A DNA stretch of 64,000 nt, from positions 1 through 64,000 of the forward strand of contig NZ_JBNGOP010000006.1 of NCBI RefSeq assembly GCF_050589625.1. Direction: 5' to 3'. The translations under genes and the position numbers were made by a program. The DNA comes from Pelagihabitans sp947500445. GTDB taxonomy: Bacteria > Bacteroidota > Bacteroidia > Flavobacteriales > Flavobacteriaceae. How positions within the stretch are numbered: the first letter of the stretch is position 1; each line of letters begins with the position of its first letter. The notes under the pieces were generated by a model. That model had not been told where the DNA came from. It saw only the letters and a list, made by a program, of their open reading frames with translations, and searched no databases. Positions 8,574-17,811 of this stretch are shown piece by piece.

Positions 8574-9041
8574 ATGAAAAACGCTATTTTACTATTGTCC
8601 TTAAGCGTAATTGTCACCTCTTGTTCAAATGAGGATAACAACATCATCCTAAACGAACAGAATTTTTTGATTTTTGGACATTTCTTCGGTGAATGCTCTG
8701 GAGAGGATTGTGTGGAAACTTTTAAGCTGACCGATAGCAAATTGTTTGAAGATACCATTGACGATTATTCGGGACAAAATTTGGAATTCATCGAATTGGA
8801 AAATGACACGTTTGACCAAGTCAAAAATTTAGTCGCCTTTTTTCCGAATCAACTTCTAACTGAAAGGGAAACCGTGTTTGGATGTCCGGATTGTACGGAT
8901 GGTGGTGGTTTGTTTGTTCAATATTCGGAAAATGAAAATGCAAAAAGCTGGAGAATTGACTTGGATAAAGGTAATGTACCTACTTATTTACACCCTTTCA
9001 TAGACAAGGTCAATGAAAAGATTGATTTGATAAATAAATGA
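8574..9041 (+). CDS. Putative lipoprotein, unknown
   Basis: 155 residues with a lipoprotein signal (MKNAILLLSLSVIVTSC, Cys17), followed by SNEDNN, an acidic stretch of the kind linked to surface export of lipoproteins in this phylum. Four further cysteines occur in two pairs (GECSGEDC and FGCPDC) and may form disulphides. No family recognised. Monocistronic. Confidence 0.68.
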   Translation: MKNAILLLSLSVIVTSCSNEDNNIILNEQNFLIFGHFFGECSGEDCVETFKLTDSKLFEDTIDDYSGQNLEFIELENDTFDQVKNLVAFFPNQLLTERETVFGCPDCTDGGGLFVQYSENENAKSWRIDLDKGNVPTYLHPFIDKVNEKIDLINK

Positions 9042-9176
9042 AACGGCTAATAAGGATTTTACAGATTGTAATCCCTTTCTCTTAAATTTATTATATTCCA
9101 ATGACGCCATCGTTTATGGTAATTTTACGCAACCGTTTTTGAATTTGTTCACCTATTGCTATATAACTTGAAAATT

Positions 9177-9596
9177 ATGGATGTAAAAAAAATGGGGCTG
9201 TTACTGATTTTGAGCGTGTGCCTTTTCACAAACTGTAACAGCGATGCTGATTCAGATCAAACTGAAACGCTAAATGGGGTTTGGAACCTGAAAAATGTAC
9301 GTGGCGGCCTACAAGGCATAAATATTGATTATAGTTTAGGTGATGTTGTTTGGAATTTTGATCTGGAAAATACCACTTTAGTTGTCGAGAACACTATTGT
9401 TACAACCGGACCAGAAGATGTTTACGCCGGGCTGGACAGCGGAACATATAACATTCAAATTGTCCAAAATAACGAAACCGAAATCCTTTTTATAGATGAT
9501 GTAGAAAGAGGTGTCATCGTTCTAATGAATGGCACTACTTTAAAAATTGACGATGATTTGGCCGCAGATGGGTTCACAACCGAATTTGAACGATAA
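9177..9596 (+). CDS. Lipocalin-like lipoprotein
   Basis: 139 residues from ATG 9177 (MDVKKMG); an upstream ATG at 9156 would add seven residues before the signal. The lipobox ends at Cys20 (LFTNC), followed by NSDADSD, an acidic surface-export-like segment. The mature part starts with LNGVWNLKNVRGG, the lipocalin-like opening, and is beta-rich. Function unknown. A short motif, TTTATGGTAATT, lies upstream and recurs upstream of the next gene. Confidence 0.65.
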   Translation: MDVKKMGLLLILSVCLFTNCNSDADSDQTETLNGVWNLKNVRGGLQGINIDYSLGDVVWNFDLENTTLVVENTIVTTGPEDVYAGLDSGTYNIQIVQNNETEILFIDDVERGVIVLMNGTTLKIDDDLAADGFTTEFER

Positions 9597-9855
9597 AACT
9601 GCGGCAGAAATGCCTCCTGCAAAAGTGCAAATACAGTCTTTCGAAGTCAACCGGTATTTTCTCTTTCCGTTCAATCCCATTTTGTGTAAAGCGTACTCCC
9701 ATACTGTTCACGATCAAAACTATAATAACATTGCCTACATTATTATGGTCGTTCACGAAAACGAAATACCTGTTTTGCACGGTGTTTTATCGAAAGTTCA
9801 CTAAATTCAATCCGTATACCATACAAACGATATCATTTATGGTAATTCAAGAAGA

Positions 9856-10362
9856 ATGTATATGACAAAGGTATTTGTATTACTACTGTTTGTTTCATTT
9901 TACAAGGTTTCTTTTTCACAAGAAAACAAGGAAAAGTGTAACATTGAACCCTTTGAGGTGTTCACTGAGGACAATGATGATTTTTCAAATATCAGGGCCG
10001 ACCCACAAGGAACTATCATTTTAAAACTCAATAACAAACATAGTTATGGCTATATGCTTAATGTCATTGACATGAAAGACGGTTGGATGAAAATCAATAC
10101 AGTTACGGGAGTCGACGGAATTGACATATCCAATTTTGAAGGGTGGATCCATAACTCTATCGTAGGGGCAACGGTAACCCACGATGTAAGGGTGTACGAC
10201 AAACCCAATAGTAAAAACATGGTAGGTGAATTGATAGGGGAACAGCACACCTTTAAAATAAAAGAAGCGTACTGCGAATGGATTAAAATAGAATGTAAAA
10301 GCCTTGTCGGCTGGGTCAAATCAGAACAAATTTGCGGAAATCCTGTTACCACTTGCCCATAA
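9856..10362 (+). CDS. Secreted SH3-like domain protein
   Basis: 168 residues with a signal peptide ending ...YKVSFSQ. The mature part has two SH3-like units: about 30-100 (DGWMKINTV...GWIHNS) and about 108-160 (VRVYDKPNSKN...WIKIECKSLVGWVKSEQI), the pattern of bacterial SH3 domains that bind cell-wall peptides. Cysteines near both ends of the mature protein may pair. A second ATG at 9862 is a possible start. Role unknown. Confidence 0.7.
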   Translation: MYMTKVFVLLLFVSFYKVSFSQENKEKCNIEPFEVFTEDNDDFSNIRADPQGTIILKLNNKHSYGYMLNVIDMKDGWMKINTVTGVDGIDISNFEGWIHNSIVGATVTHDVRVYDKPNSKNMVGELIGEQHTFKIKEAYCEWIKIECKSLVGWVKSEQICGNPVTTCP

Positions 10363-10585
10363 TACCTATCGCCAATAACAGCTCTAGTAACCCAATTACG
10401 GAATTATCCGTTAGGTAAATTTCACCCTAGTATCGCATCATTGGAAACCTTCTGAATGCCCATTTCCCATCCGAAATACGGTGGAACCGCTATTTGAAAT
10501 TCCAAAAAAACACATTTCAGGCAACCTGTATCCAAAAACAAACGTCTTTCCATAAGAATGATAAACTTTAATTGTCGATCAAACC

Positions 10586-11053
10586 ATGGAATCACTACAG
10601 AATATTGGAAAAAAGGAGTTGAATAATACCGTTGCAGTTGTAAATCCCCCTAAATGGAGATTGCACATTATGCGAGGATTATTTTTTCTGAACTTCATCA
10701 GTTTAGCATTTGACAATTGGGCAACAATTCTTTTCCCAATAGAGCAAATGGATACGTTAACGGGAGTTAGCATAAGTTTTTGGGCCGCTTTTTCATTATT
10801 GAACTTATTGGGAGTAAGGTTTCCTTTAAAAATGATTCCAATACTTTTATTACAACTGCTATACAAAAGCGCCTGGATTATCGGAACCTATTTACCCGCT
10901 CTAAAAAACAGCGCCTTGGATACTAGCTTAGAATCATTTTTACGTGTTTGTATTGCCGGAATAGTTCTAAACCTATTGATAATTCCTTGGGGTTATGTTT
11001 ACAAATACTATTTGAAAGGTTTTTTCAAATTAAACCAAAACAATCGTTCTTAA
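10586..11053 (+). CDS. Four-helix membrane protein, unknown
   Basis: 155 residues: a hydrophilic N-terminus of about 28 residues, then four hydrophobic segments (about 29-48, 58-77, 80-98 and 115-142). I recognise no family. The gene is isolated, and a family B MITE-like element starts 12 bp behind its stop, as also seen behind the hydrolase gene ending at 5767. Confidence 0.65.
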   Translation: MESLQNIGKKELNNTVAVVNPPKWRLHIMRGLFFLNFISLAFDNWATILFPIEQMDTLTGVSISFWAAFSLLNLLGVRFPLKMIPILLLQLLYKSAWIIGTYLPALKNSALDTSLESFLRVCIAGIVLNLLIIPWGYVYKYYLKGFFKLNQNNRS

Positions 11054-11064
11054 CGATGAACGCA

Positions 11065-11228
11065 TTTAGACGTTTTAGGCTGAAGCGACCCTAATGGCTT
11101 CGGAAAGTCATTTTTAGGATTTTTGAATACTTTTATGAGTTTCACAGCGGGCTACAAGGGGAAAAGATAAAAAAGGGGTAACGGGGCAATTTTTCAGCCT
11201 CCCGACAGTTCGGGGGAAAAAGTCTAAA
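11065..11228. mobile_element. MITE-like element, family B copy 2
   Basis: 164 bp bounded by TTTAGACGTTTT (11065-11076) and AAAAAGTCTAAA (11217-11228), 11 of 12 positions pairing. The interior is collinear with 5773-5912 but diverged, with an extra small hairpin CCCGACAGTTCGGG (11201-11214) near the right end. No coding capacity. Confidence 0.6.
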
Positions 11229-11327
11229 CGAAATCTCCGCAAAAAGGGTTGTAATAAACAGTTCTGCTGATGGCGCAAGCTAAAACAATACGGGCCGTAG
11301 GCTGCATGCAAAGGTTTGTGTATTTTT

Positions 11328-12047
11328 ATGAAGACAGAAAAATCATCGCCCCATACCGCTCATGATCCAACTTGGAAACAAAAATTTCCTAACTTGGATA
11401 TTCATCGCCGCCAAACTAACGACGATAATTCGGACAAAATGCTAGAAATAAAAGAAAAATCAGAAATCATCGTTCCTTTTCAAAAAATCGGTGATGCACA
11501 GTGGTCGGAAAAAACAGAATATATCATAACCGAATTTGCCGATAATTGGAACAACAAACCCAAGGTTCCCATTTCACAAGAAGCGATCGAAGCTTTGGAA
11601 AAAAAACTCCAAACAGAGCTACCCATCCCATTAAAATTATTTTACGCAAAATTTGGTATTGCTAAAATCGGGGAACAGTTACAGGGTTTAAATGAAATGG
11701 GTTGGGTCGGGGATATTTGGAAAGACGCACCACAATATGGACCTGATTTCAGCAAAGAGGATAAGGAGGTTTTACCATTTCTTGTTTCTTTTAGTGACTA
11801 CTTAGGAAATGGAAATATGTTTTGTTTTCATAGTAAAACGCATGAAATCTATTATTTCGATCACGATACAAAACCTTATATCTCCAAACTTTTTAGTAAC
11901 GCGAGCGATTATCTAAAAGGTTGTTTAATTTCCTGCCAATCCGATTTGTTCCATCCAGAAACAGGACAGGAAAAGGTTGAAGCATGGTGTGAGGAAATAT
12001 TGAACGAATTGTTCGGAGAAGCTGTTATTCGTAAATGGAAGTATTAA
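11328..12047 (+). CDS. SMI1/KNR4 (SUKH) family protein
   Basis: 239 residues from ATG 11328; a TTG four codons earlier is possible. The region from about 90 to 200 has the SUKH pattern: ISQEAIEALEKKLQTELP-IPLKLFYAKFG at the start, then LPFLVSFSDYLGNGNMFCF and EIYYFDHDT in the middle. SUKH proteins are frequently immunity proteins against nuclease or deaminase toxins, and others serve general roles. No toxin gene is visible nearby, so it would be an orphan. Residues 1-85 are hydrophilic and unassigned. No signal peptide, hence cytosolic. Confidence 0.78.
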   Translation: MKTEKSSPHTAHDPTWKQKFPNLDIHRRQTNDDNSDKMLEIKEKSEIIVPFQKIGDAQWSEKTEYIITEFADNWNNKPKVPISQEAIEALEKKLQTELPIPLKLFYAKFGIAKIGEQLQGLNEMGWVGDIWKDAPQYGPDFSKEDKEVLPFLVSFSDYLGNGNMFCFHSKTHEIYYFDHDTKPYISKLFSNASDYLKGCLISCQSDLFHPETGQEKVEAWCEEILNELFGEAVIRKWKY

Positions 12048-12475
12048 AAAAACCTAGTCTGCCATATCCCTTGGCAACCCTTGCCAAATTGTTTTTGGAA
12101 AGACGATATTTACCAATTACTGCGCTATCCTTGAAATTATCGCTTCCTCAAGTCTGAAGAACGCTTGCCACTGAAAGGTAGGTACACGCAAAAAAGAACT
12201 TCAAAAACACCTCTATAAAATTCTAATGAAAGTATTGGGGCCTTACGCTTAAACAATTTTGAAGAAACCGGGTATGAAGACCGCAGGAATGTACTAGCGC
12301 TGGTGTAACGCCAGCGAGAAAAAACCCCTAATATCCCCCTATCTAAAACTTTTCCCGTAAAACTATTGCAAAACCGCAACTCGGAGCCATTGGTCGTTGT
12401 ATCAGGGCCTCAGACCAATAAAAAGGTCCAAACAGCGTTTTTATGGTATAGTGATCATAACCAAAAACACTACCT
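12048..12475. other. Intergenic stretch, possibly decayed DNA
   Basis: 428 bp with no complete gene. Forward frames are interrupted repeatedly by stops, and the 80-codon minus frame (12137-12379) has no recognisable features. A small hairpin CGCTGG/CCAGCG sits near 12299-12317 without a T run. Confidence 0.45.
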
Positions 12476-13444
12476 ATGAAAGTAGCTGTCGTTTATGTGT
12501 TGCTGCTACTCACTTTAGGATGCAGCTCAAACGAAACCTTCGACCCGGGGACCGATTCCGCTTCCGAACAAGGATTGTTCGAAAACAGGGCCATATCAAT
12601 TTCCGGAGAAACCAGAACGTATCACTTGTACCTTCCAGAAAATCCGCTCAACGCTCCTGTCGTTATGCTCTTGCATGGAAACAAAAGTAACAATGATGAA
12701 ATTCTAGGACTGACGAACGTTACCGCGCCCTACAAAATTTGGCTCAATATCGCGGAGCAAGAAAACATCATACTCGTTGTACCCAACGGTTCCAAAGGTA
12801 GCACCGGTGATAACGGCTGGAATGATTGTAGAAGCGACTCGCAAGGCAACCCCACTTCCAACGACGTGCTCTTTGCCAGCACTTTAATTGATTTTGTTTT
12901 AACCGAATATCAAGCCAATCCAGATAGGGTTTTCGTCATGGGCACATCGAACGGTGGTCAGATGGCCTTTCGGCTGGCCCAGGAATTGCCCGAAAAACTT
13001 ACGGCATTTGCGGCTATAGCCGCGGCAAAACCACTGAATACAAAATGTGCAAATGGGACCACTCCTATTTCCGCCCTTATTGTAAACGGAACAGCAGACC
13101 CTATTCTTCCCTATGAAGGTGGGACCATGTTAGGTAATCGCGGTGAAGTACATTCCGCAGCGGAAACAGTCCAGTATTGGATAAATAGAAATAGCACCGA
13201 AACAACACCAATAACAAGTGCCATTGAAGATACCGATACCACTGATAATTGTACGATAACCAAATACCTGTACCACAATGGCACCAATAACACGGAGGTA
13301 GCCTTTTACGAGGTGCTTGGCGGCGGGCATACCGAACCTAGCAAGGCAGAACGCTATGGCAGTCTGTTCAAATTGGCGGTAAAAGAGCAAAATGGCGATA
13401 TAGAGATAGCCCATGAAGTCTGGAAATTTTTTGACCGTAAATAA
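12476..13444 (+). CDS. Lipoprotein esterase, CE1/PHB-depolymerase (LpqC)-like
   Basis: 322 residues. The lipobox ends at Cys16 (LTLGC). The alpha/beta hydrolase core shows the oxyanion region MLLHG (64-68), nucleophile S158 in G-T-S-N-G-G, Asp208 in NGTADPILPY and His285 in GGGHTEP. This is the arrangement of the secreted esterase family that includes feruloyl/acetyl-xylan esterases and polyhydroxybutyrate depolymerases. It probably acts on the cell surface or in the periplasm, releasing ester substituents from polymers. No polysaccharide-utilisation genes are adjacent, so the substrate stays open. Confidence 0.85.
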   Translation: MKVAVVYVLLLLTLGCSSNETFDPGTDSASEQGLFENRAISISGETRTYHLYLPENPLNAPVVMLLHGNKSNNDEILGLTNVTAPYKIWLNIAEQENIILVVPNGSKGSTGDNGWNDCRSDSQGNPTSNDVLFASTLIDFVLTEYQANPDRVFVMGTSNGGQMAFRLAQELPEKLTAFAAIAAAKPLNTKCANGTTPISALIVNGTADPILPYEGGTMLGNRGEVHSAAETVQYWINRNSTETTPITSAIEDTDTTDNCTITKYLYHNGTNNTEVAFYEVLGGGHTEPSKAERYGSLFKLAVKEQNGDIEIAHEVWKFFDRK

Positions 13445-13997
13445 TTATAAGCCATTCCCCCCTAAAAATCAAAGCCCCAACCATGCAGAGCGCAGGGTAA
13501 GCCTTGGAAACTACCTAGAAAGAACTTTGGGATGGAAAGGCCCATAAACCCAATATCTGTAGAACGAACAACCCTTTTTTAGTATCCCGAATTCCAAAAT
13601 CAAAATTTATTTTGAGTTAAAATTTCCATGGAGCACCGCAAGAACACAATGCCCTTCATCTTTATAACAACAGCGCTATAGTGAAAGAATTTTGAAAAAA
13701 GGGCTTTATGTGAAGTGATTGGAAAACGGCCACCGATTACCAAAAGTTTCGGAAGCGGAATTAAAAATGTGTCATAAGGTAACGCGGAACTGTCACAATG
13801 TAAAGCGTTTGATTGCGTTAAGAAGGTAGGCGATAGCGGAATGGGCAAAATCCAATTTTGTAAATACTTGAACATTGCCGGGAACGGAACTGTAACAAGA
13901 ACAATGCCTTTTACACCTAAGAAAATTTCATTACTACAGTTCCAAGGCAGGTCTATCGGGCCCGGAACCTTCGTCGGTAATTTTAAAATTGCGCGCC
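13445..13997. other. Intergenic stretch, nothing recognised
   Basis: About 550 bp, the longest gene-free stretch after the window start. The only longer open frame (minus, 13600-13875) lacks family features, and forward frames break after fewer than 20 codons. No repeats or terminators stood out. Confidence 0.5.
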
Positions 13998-14975
13998 ATG
14001 CATAAAACAGTTATACTCTCAATACTGATTTTTTGTTCGATATCATGTAAAAAAGAGGATGATACGCCTGCTACTCCGCAAGAAGCCATACTGTATTACA
14101 GTACTAAAGAAACGTTCGATGCGCCTTGGCAAATTTCAAAAGAGAACCTAACAACGGGCGAAACATCCACCGTTACCAACGATCCTTTTCATAACTATTG
14201 GTGGGTATCGGCCTCGCCCGACAACCGACAATTACTACTACTAAGAAGCCCTGTTACCAGCCTGATCGATCAATTTGATTACGAAAATTGCGAGATGATA
14301 AAATGCGATTCGGATGGGAAGAACCAAAAAGTAATTATAGCCGACAATCAATACGATTGGTTCGCATTTGGAAATCCGTACTGGCATCCAAACGGGGACC
14401 GTATATTGATGATCGCACAAGAATCAAATGCTACGGCACCCTTTTTCACATATACCGTGGATACCAATGGAAACGATCCACAACAAATTATAAATCAATA
14501 TAGTATTGATGCCCATTGGAACAAAGAAGGGGACAAAATTGCCTTTATTGGTATAGCTGAAGAAGGTTTTATAGACGTTACCAGTTTTGAAGTGTTCAGT
14601 TGTAACTATGACGCCAAGGCAAATAGCGTTTCCACCATAATACAGTTAACATCCGATGATACCCGAAACCACGACCCTTGTTTTTCGCCCGACGGTTCCG
14701 AAATAGCATTTTCGGCAAGTAATGCGGACCTTACAAATGCTGATTTGGTCAGCATTGATGTCTTGGGAAACAACAGAACGGAATTGATTAACGACAATGG
14801 AATTCATGGGGGACCATTACATTGGGGCGAAGACGATAAAATTTACAATCATAGCATCTATATCGGAACCTCTAATTTTACCGTAAACGTCTTTAACACC
14901 CTTAACAATACCAACGAAACCATACTCTCATCTTCTACGGCCGCTTACATTTCTCCCTTCTGCGTCCAACAATAG
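13998..14975 (+). CDS. TolB-like (PD40) beta-propeller lipoprotein
   Basis: 325 residues from ATG 13998; a TTG three codons earlier is less likely. The lipobox ends at Cys17 (SISC), followed by KKEDD. The body contains WD40-like PD40 units, clearest at WVSASPDNRQLLL (about 68-80), GNPYWHPNGDRILM, DAHWNKEGDKIAFIG and DPCFSPDGSEIAFSA, the TolB propeller repeat. Probably a surface or periplasmic binding scaffold; partner unknown. Monocistronic. Confidence 0.8.
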   Translation: MHKTVILSILIFCSISCKKEDDTPATPQEAILYYSTKETFDAPWQISKENLTTGETSTVTNDPFHNYWWVSASPDNRQLLLLRSPVTSLIDQFDYENCEMIKCDSDGKNQKVIIADNQYDWFAFGNPYWHPNGDRILMIAQESNATAPFFTYTVDTNGNDPQQIINQYSIDAHWNKEGDKIAFIGIAEEGFIDVTSFEVFSCNYDAKANSVSTIIQLTSDDTRNHDPCFSPDGSEIAFSASNADLTNADLVSIDVLGNNRTELINDNGIHGGPLHWGEDDKIYNHSIYIGTSNFTVNVFNTLNNTNETILSSSTAAYISPFCVQQ

Positions 14976-15273
14976 AGATTGTATGGCCCCAATGGTTGGA
15001 GCGGTGGCCTTAAACAGCGCATAAATTAGGATTTGAACATCCCGACCGGATCTTAAATACGTTGTAAAAGTAAATTGGATACAATTGAGCTCTTTTTCAA
15101 AAATCGATGCAAAAGGAGGATTCACAAGTTCACCCCAAAGCTATTTTTACTAGAAACCATACGGAGCGCTTTCCATTTAGGGCTATAAGGGGAGTTCGCA
15201 TGTTGGTAATCGCGAACGGTACTTCTTGAAAACCAGTGGCTAAAATTCCACAATTCCGTTGTACCTTTCAATC

Positions 15274-16167
15274 ATGAAGCGAAGTACCTTTTTAAAAAAA
15301 AGTGGCGCGTTGGCCGTTGCGGGCATGCTCCCATTGACCTCTTTTTCAATGCACGAACGTTCTAACTACAAAATGGGCTATCAATTGTTTTCCATACGGG
15401 ACGAAATGGCAAAAAATCCGTTGGACACCTTGCGCTATTTAAAAGGGTTAGGGTATCGAGACTTCGAACTTTACGGCTTTGACGAGGAAAAAGGCACCTA
15501 CTATGGATACCCCGCTACCGAATTGAAACAAATTTTGGACGATCTTGGCCTTACCATAAGTAGTGGACACTACGGTTTTTCCCCTTATTTGAAAAAGTCT
15601 GACGAAGCCCTCGAACGCTTTGTTGACCAGTGTATTATCGCCGCTCAAAAATTGGGAAGCAAATACATTGTTTGGCCCTGGATCGCTCCCGAACAACGCA
15701 CCATAGATAACTTTAAGGTAATGGCGAAAAAACTCAACCATATTGGGGAGCGGGTTACCAAAGCGGGATTGGGTTTTGCCTACCACAACCACGGGTTTGA
15801 ATTTTTGGAACAAAATGGCGAAAATGGTTTCGACATTATTGTCAATGATACCGACGTTGACCTGGTGAAATTGCAGATAGACATGTATTGGGTGATGCAC
15901 TCCTCAAAGTTTACCCCTAAGGAACTCGTACAAAAACAGCCCGGTCGGTATACCATGTGGCACATAAAGGACATGGATAAGGTTTCCAGAGACTATACCG
16001 AGCTGGGCAATGGTTCCCTAAACTACCGAGAACTGCTTCCTGACCCCCAAGAATCAGGTTTGGAACATTACTTTATCGAACAGGGCGGAAATTTTTCCCA
16101 TAGCTCAAAAACAAGCGCGGCGGAAAGCGCGGCCTATTTTCAAAAACATCTCCAAAAGTTGATCTAA
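15274..16167 (+). CDS. Sugar phosphate isomerase/epimerase (xylose isomerase-like TIM barrel), exported
   Basis: 297 residues from ATG 15274, chosen because it starts the export signal MKRSTFLKKSGALAVAGMLP; an upstream frame from 15259 adds five residues. Metal-ligand-type motifs of the AP-endonuclease-2/xylose-isomerase barrel are visible: YRDFELYGF (about 69-77), YHNHGFEFLE (about 170-179), LVKLQIDMYWV and MWHIKDMD. Such proteins interconvert or epimerise sugars or inositols. The signal resembles those of exported oxidoreductase/isomerase pairs, but no partner dehydrogenase is adjacent. Confidence 0.85.
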   Translation: MKRSTFLKKSGALAVAGMLPLTSFSMHERSNYKMGYQLFSIRDEMAKNPLDTLRYLKGLGYRDFELYGFDEEKGTYYGYPATELKQILDDLGLTISSGHYGFSPYLKKSDEALERFVDQCIIAAQKLGSKYIVWPWIAPEQRTIDNFKVMAKKLNHIGERVTKAGLGFAYHNHGFEFLEQNGENGFDIIVNDTDVDLVKLQIDMYWVMHSSKFTPKELVQKQPGRYTMWHIKDMDKVSRDYTELGNGSLNYRELLPDPQESGLEHYFIEQGGNFSHSSKTSAAESAAYFQKHLQKLI

Positions 16168-16329
16168 CGAACACAGTTGATATATCATAACAAGGTCAAA
16201 AAAACCTTTGTTAATCGGCAAAACATTATTTTTGAAGCGGAATCAAAACGGCATGGGCTAACCAAGTTTGAAAACTGGAAAACAACAAACAGTCAATGTG
16301 CCATGCTGAACCCATTAAAATCGTATTAT

Positions 16330-17631
16330 ATGAGCCAAATGGTAAAACAAAAATTGAACACGTTTGTACTTTTACTAGTACTGAGCTGCAGTAGCAATTT
16401 GGTCTCTCAGACCAAGGTAGACGGACTACTATCGATAAATGAATTTTATGGAAAGGTCGTAAGCGCTTTCGATGGCACCTATTTCTGGGTCAAACACAAT
16501 GGCAAGTATGACATCTATGATAAAAGCGGACAGCAAATTCAAAGCGGGATTCCCGTAAAAAATCAAATAGATGTACGAAACTACCAAAATACATTTGCTG
16601 TTCGAAACGGTATTCTGATTTCGTACGACTCCTCCAAATTTGGGGAACGATTTATATCGCTAAAAGAGAAAAAACAACTTGGTGGGGATCATATCTATTC
16701 CACCATTATCCCTTATGATAACGGTACTTATTTTGCCATCAAGGAATTGGACAAACAATTTGGGAAGATGTCCGAGCACCTATATTTGGATGAAAACCTG
16801 AACGTTATCTACAAAATAAAGGAATCCCATATTAAAGCGATACAAGAAAAAAGTAGAAGTATTTTAACATCCGAAGACCAAAAAAGGCGCCTTTTTGGAA
16901 GTGCCAATGAAGGCTTCATCAAACACTATGACCCCACAACCAAAACGTTCGGGTTTATAAACACAAAAGGAGAAACCGTAATACCTCACGCCTATAAAGC
17001 GGTAGGGGATTTTTCAGAAGGGTTGGCCTTTTTTCGGAACGAAGAAAACCTATACGGCTTTATCAACAACAACGGAGAAACCGTAATACCTGCCAAATAC
17101 AGCAAACAGCCCTACTCCTTTTTTAATGATCGGGCACGGGTACTTTCCAAAGACGGATACTGGGGCTTTATCAATGGGAAGGACCAACTGGTTATTGATG
17201 CTACCTATAAATTTGCCACCAACTTTTATAAAAACCACGCCTTGGTCCGTACAGATCAATTCTCCTCCATATTATTGATCGACACTGACGGAAACGTAAT
17301 TCATGCGTTCGATAAAAACCTAAAAATCGATTTTCAAGAACAGGCCAATATCCATCAGACCCTTGGCCTGAACGCGGAGTATTTTACCCACATCAATCCC
17401 GTGCTCAAACAATTGGTCGATTTTGGAAAGGGCATTTTTACTTTTAAGAACAAAAGCGGTTTGGTGGACAGTAAGGGAAACGTGGTCCTCGATTTTAATT
17501 ACAAGTCCCTTAAAGACTATAACAACGGTTTGATGCTCGCCATTATCACCACCGAAAACAACAAAGAAAAACACGGACTGATCAACGAACAGGGAACGTT
17601 TGTCGTAACGGTAGGCCAATCAAAATTCTGA
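16330..17631 (+). CDS. WG-repeat secreted protein
   Basis: 433 residues from ATG 16330; the frame is open from 16177, but the signal peptide (MVKQKLNTFVLLLVLSCSSNLVSQ region) starts here, and ATG 16339 is also possible. WG (KWG) repeats dominate about 205-325: FGFINTKGETVIPHAYKAV, YGFINNNGETVIPAKYS and WGFINGKDQLVIDATYK, with weaker units before and after (GLVDSKGNVVLDFNYK, HGLINEQGTFVV). Such repeats form beta-rich scaffolds. The ...VSQ cleavage site suggests secretion rather than lipidation. Function unknown. Confidence 0.82.
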   Translation: MSQMVKQKLNTFVLLLVLSCSSNLVSQTKVDGLLSINEFYGKVVSAFDGTYFWVKHNGKYDIYDKSGQQIQSGIPVKNQIDVRNYQNTFAVRNGILISYDSSKFGERFISLKEKKQLGGDHIYSTIIPYDNGTYFAIKELDKQFGKMSEHLYLDENLNVIYKIKESHIKAIQEKSRSILTSEDQKRRLFGSANEGFIKHYDPTTKTFGFINTKGETVIPHAYKAVGDFSEGLAFFRNEENLYGFINNNGETVIPAKYSKQPYSFFNDRARVLSKDGYWGFINGKDQLVIDATYKFATNFYKNHALVRTDQFSSILLIDTDGNVIHAFDKNLKIDFQEQANIHQTLGLNAEYFTHINPVLKQLVDFGKGIFTFKNKSGLVDSKGNVVLDFNYKSLKDYNNGLMLAIITTENNKEKHGLINEQGTFVVTVGQSKF

Positions 17632-17811
17632 CGAAGGCAACAAAAGCGATACCAACCTTAACTTTTAATTTGACCTCAACAATTTACTGCACAAAAGCCT
17701 GTTATAACACTGACCCTATTTCTTGAGTAGTTCGAACCCCAAAAAGGCGTTTCCCCTTTTTGCTAGCGGCCACACAAAGCGTAAAAAACGACCGACCCAA
17801 TAGTTAAAAAA

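Noticed and set aside
12299..12317. CGCTGG/CCAGCG hairpin as terminator
   Set aside because: No T run follows on either strand and the stem is only 6 bp.
12137..12379. 80-codon minus-strand frame behind the SUKH gene
   Set aside because: No recognisable family and unlike its neighbours in direction; the DNA looks decayed rather than coding.
13600..13875. 91-codon minus-strand frame in the long intergenic stretch
   Set aside because: No signal, no motif, no support for the start; probably chance in an AT-rich spacer.
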